From: Ischnura elegans
Taxonomy: Eukaryota > Arthropoda > Insecta > Odonata > Coenagrionidae
Assembly: GCF_921293095.1 (NCBI RefSeq)
Contig: NC_060251.1
Coordinates: 62,575,585-62,639,584, forward strand
Reading direction: 5' to 3'
Length of the DNA: 64,000 bases
In this document: positions 28,301 to 36,600 of the stretch, one piece after another
How positions within the stretch are numbered: position 1 is the first letter of the stretch
Layout of the letters: each line of letters starts with the position of its first letter
The notes under the pieces: model-generated
Database searches by the model: none
The model's input: only the letters and a program-made list of their open reading frames with translations
What the model was told of the DNA's origin: nothing
Translations under genes and position numbers: made by a program

Positions 28301-28809
28301 TTCACTCAATGACTGCCAACTCGGTTTGAGTTTGTAGTCTTGCATTAAATCTTCGAACGCCTATGAGAGAGACATGATTAGAAGGGCGTGACAACAATCA
28401 CCACTGAGGCGATTGAGTTTATTATTTCGCATACCTTAACATTAAGTTGGAATTCAGGCTGTTCGGTGTAGCTGTATAATTCCGCTATCTCATTGGCATG
28501 ACAGTCCGCGTCATCGTAAATGAAATCGAGGTCCTGGCTGTCAGCACCTCCCTACATCAAGAAAATCAAAGTAATGAATCTATCAGCAATATCAAACTCT
28601 CGCAACTTTGAATGGCATAAATTAATGACGAAGTCGTCTCATCACTAACAAAACTTCCAAGGAAGCCAATAATTTTCACATATAAAGAATAATGGTCATA
28701 ATTGCTCAGGAGCAGATTCATAATGGCAACTCACATCTGAGTCCTGCATTTGTCCTAGAATATCTTTCAGCTTAGGAATACCACGCCTTCCGTTGCCATT
28801 AGCATCCAT
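10236..28809 (-). CDS. Strip: Striatin-interacting protein (STRIP1/FAM40 family), 17 coding exons
   Basis: Core scaffold subunit of the cytoplasmic STRIPAK phosphatase-kinase complex, which binds striatin/PP2A and acts in Hippo signalling, endosome transport and the cytoskeleton (family knowledge). Exons, high to low: 28809-28735, 28551-28435, 28360-28199, 27670-27549, 26345-26170, 26016-25852, 22652-22504, 22208-22034, 20519-20365, 18156-18040, 17949-17822, 17712-17485, 16994-16823, 15012-14808, 14723-14626, 11022-10875, 10345-10236. Every junction has GT/AG and the phases match, giving about 833 residues, close to vertebrate STRIP1. The N-terminal FAM40 domain covers roughly residues 50-320 ([20 protein letters not shown]). 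An acidic proline-rich linker follows (about 323-380). The C-terminal DUF3402 domain runs from about 380 to 797 ([54 protein letters not shown]). The start ATG gives the conserved short N-terminus. The final exon is inferred from phase and acceptor only. Confidence 0.95.
11529..11617. repeat. Near-perfect foldback related to the Penelope-like element end
   Basis: Arms of about 44 bp (ATTGGAAATAAAGGAATAAA and its complement) meet at CTATTACAGTAATAG. The arm and the upstream sequence from about 11503 match the left end of the Penelope-like element at 40451-40535. It is therefore probably a solo terminal relic of that family, lying in Strip intron 15. Confidence 0.7.
11941..12600. repeat. Dispersed repeat of about 690 bp, copy B
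   Basis: Second copy of the repeat at 4514-5205, same orientation, with scattered substitutions and small indels. It lies in Strip intron 15 immediately before the LINE fragment. No coding frame. Confidence 0.75.
12750..14290 (-). mobile_element. 5'-truncated non-LTR retrotransposon (LINE) with RT domain
   Basis: One open frame of 475 codons (14236-12809) encodes a reverse transcriptase. An N-terminal portion is followed by [18 protein letters not shown] (about residues 89-106), FIDFEKAFD (157-165), [19 protein letters not shown] (215-233), the catalytic FADD (260-263) and a C-terminal half ending GRPRKRW. The frame is open upstream to about 14290 but the endonuclease part is missing, so the copy is 5'-truncated. 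A short GAAGAA-rich tail follows the stop. It lies in Strip intron 15 in the same orientation as Strip. The unbroken frame implies a fairly recent insertion. The clade was not determined. Confidence 0.9.
14300..14334. repeat. End fragment of the GGATCCGCC MITE family
   Basis: The stretch ending AGATCCGCCTATG matches one terminus of the elements at 39612-39819 and 48123-48313. Only the end is present, abutting the truncated 5' side of the LINE. Confidence 0.4.
15320..15894. mobile_element. pogo-like MITE with TA target duplication
   Basis: Ends CAGTGGAACCTC and GAGGTTGCACTG are inverted, and the element is flanked by TA on both sides (15318-15319, 15895-15896). Sub-terminal GCTATAGCGA motifs recur at both ends. 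CAGTGNAACCTC termini with a TA duplication are typical of pogo/Tigger elements. It is non-coding and lies in Strip intron 13. Confidence 0.75.
19076..19150 (+). mobile_element. tRNA-derived SINE head, degenerate
   Basis: TGGTAGCCTAGTGGATAGAG resembles a tRNA A box. About 30 bp downstream is a degenerate B box (GGATAAAATCCCAG). It lies in Strip intron 9 with no full tRNA fold, so it is read as a SINE relic. Confidence 0.4.
19355..20066. mobile_element. MITE (CAGTGGCGGATAC family) split by a nested element
   Basis: The left part (CAGTGGCGGATACTAATGGG) and the right part (TTTTTTCTGTATCCGCTACTG) are the two ends of the same family as 1111-1366. They are separated by a complete 459-bp element at 19581-20039. 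The interruption gives a relative age order. It sits in Strip intron 9. Confidence 0.75.
19581..20039. mobile_element. PIF/Harbinger-like MITE nested in an older MITE
   Basis: Inverted ends AGCCTGAATCACACAATCAT and its complement extend about 40 bp and are flanked by TTA on both sides (19578-19580, 20040-20042). Internal inverted copies of GTGATCACTTT-type motifs make most of the element self-complementary. Non-coding. Confidence 0.8.
23483..23556 (+). mobile_element. tRNA-derived SINE head
   Basis: A tRNA-like segment contains GATAGCGTGGTGGTCTGC (A-box region) and CATGGTTCGATTCCCAGTC (B box). The cloverleaf is imperfect and a non-tRNA tail follows, so it is a SINE rather than a functional tRNA. 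Strip intron 6. Confidence 0.5.
24412..25083 (+). mobile_element. Non-autonomous TIR DNA transposon, family B, copy 2
   Basis: Ends CAATAGGGTGGTTTCC and GGAAACTACCCTATTG are nearly perfect inverted repeats. It is homologous along its whole length to 327-974 and to 53805-54473. It lies in Strip intron 6. The small open frame inside it (24891-25142) reads element sequence that recurs reversed at 53689-54000 and shows no known domain. Confidence 0.8.
25633..25806. mobile_element. pogo/Tigger-like MITE, TA target duplication
   Basis: A 174-bp element with ends CAGTGAAACCTCTATTTTAC and AATCGAGGTTTCACTG, flanked by TA on both sides. It carries internal TGTAAAAT/AAAATTGAGG repeats. Non-coding; lies just upstream of exon 6 in Strip intron 6. 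Confidence 0.85.
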
Positions 28810-29176
28810 CACTAGCAAAGACTTTCATTGGAAAGGAATTCTTTTACCATTACAGGAAACATAGTAAGTTGACAACAAATAATTCTTTTACCAACACGCG
28901 TAAACTCTTCCGAAGCAAGTTTTTCGACTGTCTTCTATCTCTCGCAAACCTCCGAAACTTAAAAAAATAAGTGAAATTATACTGGTACCGATGGCAGCGC
29001 TTTTCACGGTGGTAATATGAAACATAATGTATTGCTTAATTGAGGAGGTGAGGTGTATTATTTGATCACTAGATGCCTCTGCCTTCGAAAACCCAACACT
29101 GAAATACTTTCTTATATATATAGTATTTGAAATTGTAACTTTCTGGCGCGAATTATAAATTACTGGAAAGAGTGAA
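28810..29176 (-). promoter_or_regulatory. Strip 5' UTR and presumed proximal promoter
   Basis: Only 367 bp separate the Strip start codon from the end of the hairpin-rich tandem element. The promoter and 5' UTR should fall here unless a distant first exon lies beyond the element. I see no convincing TATA box at a standard distance. Assigned by position only. Confidence 0.35.
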
Positions 29177-29453
29177 TCTATAATATATACAACCCGATGT
29201 GTGACAGATAGCTCACTGACTCATTCACGTATACAAATTCCCGACCACTTCCGGACGTGCTGGGAAGACGAAATTTTCACCGTTGGTGGAGAAAAAATAT
29301 TCATCGGCGGGAAAAATCCGAAAACTCGAAAAAGTCGATCGGTTTTCGAGATATATCGATCCGAATTAACATTGGAGCCTTATGGGACTAAAACTTTTTC
29401 CTTTCATCGCCTACTTTTACACGTCACTGGAACGTGAAATTTCGCTGACGGAA

Positions 29454-29820
29454 ACTAGATTTTTTGGCCGATTTTTTGATGTGAAACATTTTGCCATATT
29501 TTGATTAAAAGTATTTTTTATAATTTTTTTAAATTTCCAATGCTTTTCTTATGGGCCTATCTTTGGATTTTTTTAAAACCAATTTATAATCGTTGTAGGA
29601 ATAAGTCCTTAACGTATGAGATACTAGATTTTTTGGTTGATTTTTTTGTGTCGTTTCCTTTGCAATATTTTGATTTAAAGTATTTTTTTTAACTTTTTCA
29701 AATTTTCAATGCTTTTCTTATGGGCCGAATTTCGGAATTTTTTTCACCAATTTGCAATAATCGTAGGACAAATTCACTTAAATGCAAGATACTAGATTTT
29801 TTATTCAATTTTTCGGCTAT
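29454..29820. repeat. Tandem repeat of about 169 bp in the AT-rich arm (copy 1)
   Basis: ACTAGATTTTTTGG begins at 29454 and 29623, and ACTAGATTTTTTATTC at 29791. The following sequence (TTTTGATT..AAAGTATTTTTT, AATGCTTTTCTTATGGGCC) repeats with about 85% similarity by eye. The same array recurs 4,467 bp later at about 33921-34287. Confidence 0.8.
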
Positions 29821-30959
29821 CTTCATGTATCCAAACGACGAAAGAATTTCGAGTTATTAACGATTATGTATTTCCATTGAAATTGCGACTCCTACAACGT
29901 TTGGTAACTTACAACACATCCGCCGTGAAGTTTGCATTCCCTCAACACACGATTTTAAATTTTTCCGAATTTTTTTTTACCACTTCCCGACGTGGTACGG
30001 ACATCAAATTCAGGTGATTGACGTCTTTCTCGTGCCCCTACGCGCCGCTACCAGGAGAACGCAGAATATTTAATTTTAACGGGTGACACCGTCGAAAAAG
30101 CATGCTTACACTACAGCTACAGAGCCGAAATTTTTATCCAAGGTAAACGATGCCGCGTTATACAGAACAAGCACTTTAGGTCCCCCGAAAACCCCCTGTG
30201 ACCCCCCCAAAAAAATAAAAATTACTTAATAAGTCGTATATTTCGTGTACCATTCATCCCAGTTGTATCGTTTTTATGGATTCCGAATGGGAATTTTGTC
30301 GGCTATATTTACGCGTCATGTTCAATAATCCTGCCCCAATTACACACCCGCAATAAAACTTCAAATTTTTAAATGTACATTTCTTAACAAAATAGTAGAG
30401 TAATAAAAGGGGTTCCAGGACATGGACACCTAAAAGCGATTTCTTTAAACCACTTCCACATAAGGTACGGCTACGAAATTCAGATTAGTTATGCCTTATT
30501 ACAGCGCCTATGCACCGCTATGTGGAGAATACAGAATTGGTAATCTAAATGTGAGTAATACGAAAAAATTCATTGTTCCCCTACAGTTAGATCGCTGGAA
30601 TTTTTACTGTAGGTAGACAAAGACGTTTTATGCAAGAAAACCCCTCGATATTTTACGTGGCTTCCAAGAAGACCAGGGAAAAAAGGTTTTTTTCTGTGAA
30701 TAGCATGTTCTTCGGTGTTTTCGCATATTTTAGCAGTAATTCCCTTCTCCTATGACTCATCGCTAAGGAATTTATTTGGATGATTGCGACCGTTGTCAGT
30801 ATATTCATAAAAAAACCCTGGAAACCCCCCGGACCCCCTTCAAAACATCGTCATAAGCTTAAATGCAACAATCACGGCTAGCATGCGTCTACATCCAGCC
30901 ACATTATCCCACGGCAGCCTTTGTAAACGATAGGGGAAAGCTGGTAGTACGCATTGCTC

Positions 30960-32480
30960 TGTGAGGAGTGACAACCCTGGCGGCAAAGCTGACCCCGCCC
31001 CAGGAACGACGGAGACATTCCAAGGAGTCAGATGCGCGGAAAACCTCCGAGAACCCTCGAGCGGCAAATCCGCTCCAACACGTGGAGCAGCCGAATGCGT
31101 GTCTTACGAGGGGGGAGGGCGCTTTGGGCGGCGAAGCCGCACAAAGACAAGGAACGGCGAAGCCGTTCCGAGGAGTCGACGGTTCGGGTGGACACAGTAA
31201 ACCTTGGGCGGCGAAGCCGCCCCATCACGCGGAAGGGCAATGCCGTTCCCAGGATTCGACGCCTCAAGGGGACACGGGTAAACCTTGGGCGGCGAAGGCG
31301 CCCCATCACCAGGAAGGTTTCGAGGGGAGGGCGCCGATAACCCTTGGGCAGCGAAGCCGCCCACAGACGAGGAACGGCGATGCCGTTCCGAGGAGTCGAC
31401 GGCTCGGGGGGACACAGTAAACCTTGGGCGGCGAAGCCGCCCTATCACGTGGAAGGGCGACGCCGTTCCCAGGATTTGACGCCTCGGGGGAACAGGGGTA
31501 AACCCCGGGCGGCGAACCCGCCCCATTACGAGGAAGCTTACGAGGGAGGGCGCCGATAACCCCTGGGCGGCGAAGCCGCCCTCACGCGAGGAACAGCGCA
31601 GCCGTTCCGAGGAGGAGATGGCTCGGGGAAATAGGTAAACCTCGGGAGGCGAAGCCGCCCCACTACGAGGAGATAACCCTTTGGCGGTGAAACCGCCCAC
31701 AGGCGAGGAACGGCGCAGCCGTTCCGAGAAGTCGATGGCGCGGGGGGACCCAGGTAAACCTTGGGCGGCGAAGCCGCCCCATCACGAGGAAGGGCGATGG
31801 CGTTCCCAGGAGCCGACGCCTCGGGGGGACTCGGGTAACACGTGTGCGGCGAAGCCGCCCTCCCACGATGAACGGCGAAGCCGTTCCGAGGAAAAAGCCG
31901 ACCCCCGACGAGGAACGGCGAAGCCGTTCCGAGACGTCGGGGGTGGGACGGCGAAGCCGTCCGGTGGGGGCAGCCGGCGAAGCCGGATGCGGGTCGCCGA
32001 TAACCCTCGGGCGGCCGCCCGCCCAAAGGCGAGGAACGGCGAAGCCGTTCCGAGGAGGCTACGGCTCGGGGGGACACAGGTAAATTTTGGGCGGCGAAGC
32101 CGACCACGGACGAGGATCGGCGAAGCCGTTCCGAGAAGTCGCTGGCTTGGGGGGACCCAGGTAAACCCTGGGCGGCGAAGCCGCCCCACCACGAAGAAGG
32201 GCGATGCCGTTCCCAGGAGTCGACACCTCGGGGGGACTCGGGAAACCCTTGGGCGGCGAAGCCGCCCTTGCACGATGAACGGCGAAGCCGTTCCGAGGAA
32301 CTAGCGGGTCTCCGTCACAGGGCTACCTCGATATCTGGGCGGCGAAGCCGACCCCTGACGAGGAACGGCGAAGCCGTTCCGAGACGCCGCGGGTGGGACG
32401 GCGAAGCCGTCCGGTTGGGGCAGCCGGCGAAGCCGGATGCGGGGGGGTTTTAGGGGGCGTAGCCCCCTAACGACTCATCC
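30960..32480. repeat. GC-rich hairpin array, main block (copy 1)
   Basis: Dozens of short perfect palindromes with a 3-nt loop: GGCGGC-GAA-GCCGCC, GGAACGGC-GAA-GCCGTTCC, GACGGC-GAA-GCCGTC, CCGGC-GAA-GCCGG. They alternate in degenerate units of about 81 bp that also contain TCGGGGGGACAC and GGTAAACC. The repeat is duplicated at 35427-36947. The stem sequence varies, but nearly all loops are GNA closed by C-G. Confidence 0.9.
32448..32475. repeat. Internal terminal-like hairpin (GGGGGC-GTA-GCCCCC)
   Basis: TTTTAGGGGGCGTAGCCCCC followed by TAACGA resembles the unit's own 3' tail near 33598-33622 (TTTTAAGGGGCGGAGCCCCTTAACGAG). The second copy is at 36915-36942. It may mark an older element end buried inside the present unit. 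Confidence 0.6.
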
Positions 32481-33189
32481 CCCCGAAATTTATGTGAATG
32501 GATGGTGATCGCCAGGAGTACACACATTTAAACCCCCGGTATCCCCGTGAAATCCCCCCCAAATGTAAAATGTGTCATTTAGTCTCCTATTTGGGAACTT
32601 CTCGCAAACATTACGCCGCACTACCCGTCCCCTCTGAACTCTAGATCCGGAATATTTGGTGAGGGCGAGCCACCGTAAACCATACGGGAAAAAATACCAG
32701 AACACCCCCGATTACCTCCTGGAACATCGCCGAAAAAAAAATAAAACAAATTTAAACTCGCCTTTCCGAATAGTTTTCGACACAATTTAACCGGTGCCCC
32801 TACCACTTATTAAAACCCCCGATAACCCCGTGAAACCTCCCAAAAAATTTCTAATAAATAGCCTCTCCAGGGAAAAGAATCGTAAGACCACTCTTCCGGT
32901 CCCCTAGGACTTATCGGCACGGAATTTATGAGAACTTTTAGTGACCACTGGTTTAACACAAGTATAAAACCCCCGGTATTCCGTAGGAACCCCCCGAAAA
33001 AAAATGAAAAACTTGCCATTAAGTCTTCTTTTATGGGTACTTGTCGCCACTATTAATCCGCATTGCACTACCTTTTACAATCATCGCTACATGATCACTG
33101 TGGACTTTTGGTGACCGCATGCATAACACATTAAAATCCCCGAATCCCCCTGGGCACCCCTCTCGGTGGGGAAGACCATTTATAAGGAC

Positions 33190-33643
33190 TAGGCGGAGCA
33201 GCCGCGGGGGGGGGCTCCTCAACCCGAAGGCGGCGAAGCCGCCCCACAACGAGGAACTGGCGTAGGCGAGGGGGAGCTTCAGCAACCCCCGGATGGCGTA
33301 GCCGCCCCGATGTTCAAGCGGCGCAACCGCTGTGGACTCCCCCCACCTCTGGGCGGCGAAGCCGCCCATTAAACGAATGACGGTGAAACAGTTCCGAAAT
33401 GCCCTCGCCCTCTGGCACACTAAACCCCCAGGCGGCGAAGCCGCCCTTCAGCGAGGAACGGCGAAGCCGTTCCGGGGAATGAGTGGGGCACCTCCCTACC
33501 CCCTGGCCGGCGAAGCCGGCCCCTAGCCGTGTTGAGATTATTCGAACTTCAAAAGTCTTCGAACGACCACAAATGTAGACGGCGAAGCCGGAACCGGGGT
33601 TTTAAGGGGCGGAGCCCCTTAACGAGCGCGCGGAGCGTGCGAG
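33190..33643. repeat. GC-rich hairpin array, terminal block (copy 1)
   Basis: Second cluster of the same palindromes (GGCGGCGAAGCCGCC, GGCCGGCGAAGCCGGCC, GGAACGGCGAAGCCGTTCC). It ends with AAGGGGC-GGA-GCCCCTT and the terminal GCGCGC-GGA-GCGTGC hairpin. The duplicate is at 37657-38110. Confidence 0.85.
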
Positions 33644-36600
33644 TCTATAATATATACAACCCGATGTGTGACAGATAGCTCACTGACTCATTCACGTATA
33701 CAAATTCCCGACCACTTCCGGACGTGCTGGGAAGACGAAATTTTCACCGTTGGTGGAGAAAAAATATTCATCGGCGGGAAAAATCCGAAAACTCGAAAAA
33801 GTCGATCGGTTTTCGAGATATATCGATCCGAATTAACATTGGAGCCTTATGGGACTAAAACTTTTTCCTTTCATCGCCTACTTTTACACGTCACTGGAAC
33901 GTGAAATTTCGCTGACGGAAACTAGATTTTTTGGCCGATTTTTTGATGTGAAACATTTTGCCATATTTTGATTAAAAGTATTTTTTATAATTTTTTTAAA
34001 TTTCCAATGCTTTTCTTATGGGCCTATCTTTGGATTTTTTTAAAACCAATTTATAATCGTTGTAGGAATAAGTCCTTAACGTATGAGATACTAGATTTTT
34101 TGGTTGATTTTTTTGTGTCGTTTCCTTTGCAATATTTTGATTTAAAGTATTTTTTTTAACTTTTTCAAATTTTCAATGCTTTTCTTATGGGCCGAATTTC
34201 GGAATTTTTTTCACCAATTTGCAATAATCGTAGGACAAATTCACTTAAATGCAAGATACTAGATTTTTTATTCAATTTTTCGGCTATCTTCATGTATCCA
34301 AACGACGAAAGAATTTCGAGTTATTAACGATTATGTATTTCCATTGAAATTGCGACTCCTACAACGTTTGGTAACTTACAACACATCCGCCGTGAAGTTT
34401 GCATTCCCTCAACACACGATTTTAAATTTTTCCGAATTTTTTTTTACCACTTCCCGACGTGGTACGGACATCAAATTCAGGTGATTGACGTCTTTCTCGT
34501 GCCCCTACGCGCCGCTACCAGGAGAACGCAGAATATTTAATTTTAACGGGTGACACCGTCGAAAAAGCATGCTTACACTACAGCTACAGAGCCGAAATTT
34601 TTATCCAAGGTAAACGATGCCGCGTTATACAGAACAAGCACTTTAGGTCCCCCGAAAACCCCCTGTGACCCCCCCAAAAAAATAAAAATTACTTAATAAG
34701 TCGTATATTTCGTGTACCATTCATCCCAGTTGTATCGTTTTTATGGATTCCGAATGGGAATTTTGTCGGCTATATTTACGCGTCATGTTCAATAATCCTG
34801 CCCCAATTACACACCCGCAATAAAACTTCAAATTTTTAAATGTACATTTCTTAACAAAATAGTAGAGTAATAAAAGGGGTTCCAGGACATGGACACCTAA
34901 AAGCGATTTCTTTAAACCACTTCCACATAAGGTACGGCTACGAAATTCAGATTAGTTATGCCTTATTACAGCGCCTATGCACCGCTATGTGGAGAATACA
35001 GAATTGGTAATCTAAATGTGAGTAATACGAAAAAATTCATTGTTCCCCTACAGTTAGATCGCTGGAATTTTTACTGTAGGTAGACAAAGACGTTTTATGC
35101 AAGAAAACCCCTCGATATTTTACGTGGCTTCCAAGAAGACCAGGGAAAAAAGGTTTTTTTCTGTGAATAGCATGTTCTTCGGTGTTTTCGCATATTTTAG
35201 CAGTAATTCCCTTCTCCTATGACTCATCGCTAAGGAATTTATTTGGATGATTGCGACCGTTGTCAGTATATTCATAAAAAAACCCTGGAAACCCCCCGGA
35301 CCCCCTTCAAAACATCGTCATAAGCTTAAATGCAACAATCACGGCTAGCATGCGTCTACATCCAGCCACATTATCCCACGGCAGCCTTTGTAAACGATAG
35401 GGGAAAGCTGGTAGTACGCATTGCTCTGTGAGGAGTGACAACCCTGGCGGCAAAGCTGACCCCGCCCCAGGAACGACGGAGACATTCCAAGGAGTCAGAT
35501 GCGCGGAAAACCTCCGAGAACCCTCGAGCGGCAAATCCGCTCCAACACGTGGAGCAGCCGAATGCGTGTCTTACGAGGGGGGAGGGCGCTTTGGGCGGCG
35601 AAGCCGCACAAAGACAAGGAACGGCGAAGCCGTTCCGAGGAGTCGACGGTTCGGGTGGACACAGTAAACCTTGGGCGGCGAAGCCGCCCCATCACGCGGA
35701 AGGGCAATGCCGTTCCCAGGATTCGACGCCTCAAGGGGACACGGGTAAACCTTGGGCGGCGAAGGCGCCCCATCACCAGGAAGGTTTCGAGGGGAGGGCG
35801 CCGATAACCCTTGGGCAGCGAAGCCGCCCACAGACGAGGAACGGCGATGCCGTTCCGAGGAGTCGACGGCTCGGGGGGACACAGTAAACCTTGGGCGGCG
35901 AAGCCGCCCTATCACGTGGAAGGGCGACGCCGTTCCCAGGATTTGACGCCTCGGGGGAACAGGGGTAAACCCCGGGCGGCGAACCCGCCCCATTACGAGG
36001 AAGCTTACGAGGGAGGGCGCCGATAACCCCTGGGCGGCGAAGCCGCCCTCACGCGAGGAACAGCGCAGCCGTTCCGAGGAGGAGATGGCTCGGGGAAATA
36101 GGTAAACCTCGGGAGGCGAAGCCGCCCCACTACGAGGAGATAACCCTTTGGCGGTGAAACCGCCCACAGGCGAGGAACGGCGCAGCCGTTCCGAGAAGTC
36201 GATGGCGCGGGGGGACCCAGGTAAACCTTGGGCGGCGAAGCCGCCCCATCACGAGGAAGGGCGATGGCGTTCCCAGGAGCCGACGCCTCGGGGGGACTCG
36301 GGTAACACGTGTGCGGCGAAGCCGCCCTCCCACGATGAACGGCGAAGCCGTTCCGAGGAAAAAGCCGACCCCCGACGAGGAACGGCGAAGCCGTTCCGAG
36401 ACGTCGGGGGTGGGACGGCGAAGCCGTCCGGTGGGGGCAGCCGGCGAAGCCGGATGCGGGTCGCCGATAACCCTCGGGCGGCCGCCCGCCCAAAGGCGAG
36501 GAACGGCGAAGCCGTTCCGAGGAGGCTACGGCTCGGGGGGACACAGGTAAATTTTGGGCGGCGAAGCCGACCACGGACGAGGATCGGCGAAGCCGTTCCG

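Larger units (their letters stand above)
29177..33643 (+). mobile_element. Hairpin-dense 4,467-bp unit, copy 1 (candidate Helitron-like)
   Basis: First of two head-to-tail units that look identical by eye. The left end TCTATAATATATACAACCCG follows a host A. The right end is a GCGCGC-GGA-GCGTGC hairpin followed by GAG. A TC start, a 3' subterminal hairpin, A|T insertion and no target duplication or inverted repeats are Helitron features, but the canonical CTRR end is absent. The unit has an AT-rich left part with ~169-bp tandem repeats (29454-29820), GC-hairpin blocks at 30960-32480 and 33190-33643, and an AT-rich spacer with C-runs between them. No Rep/helicase or other recognisable protein is encoded, and the many overlapping frames of 60-200 codons are by-products of the palindromes. 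Confidence 0.6.

Noticed and set aside
29201-29437. 78-codon frame in the left arm of the hairpin element (again at 33668)
   Set aside because: Single short frame in AT-rich repeat; no similarity to Rep, helicase or any recognised domain. Identical duplication reflects copying of the whole unit.
31028-32304. Overlapping open frames of 60-207 codons on both strands, rich in Arg, Pro, Gly (repeated again about 4.47 kb later)
   Set aside because: They follow the GC-rich palindromes: the same short peptide phrases recur in several frames and both strands, with no domain and no start context. They are by-products of the repeat.
30960-33643. Regular array that could suggest CRISPR
   Set aside because: Repeats are degenerate palindromes with variable spacing and no unique fixed-length spacers, and the genome is a spliced eukaryotic one.
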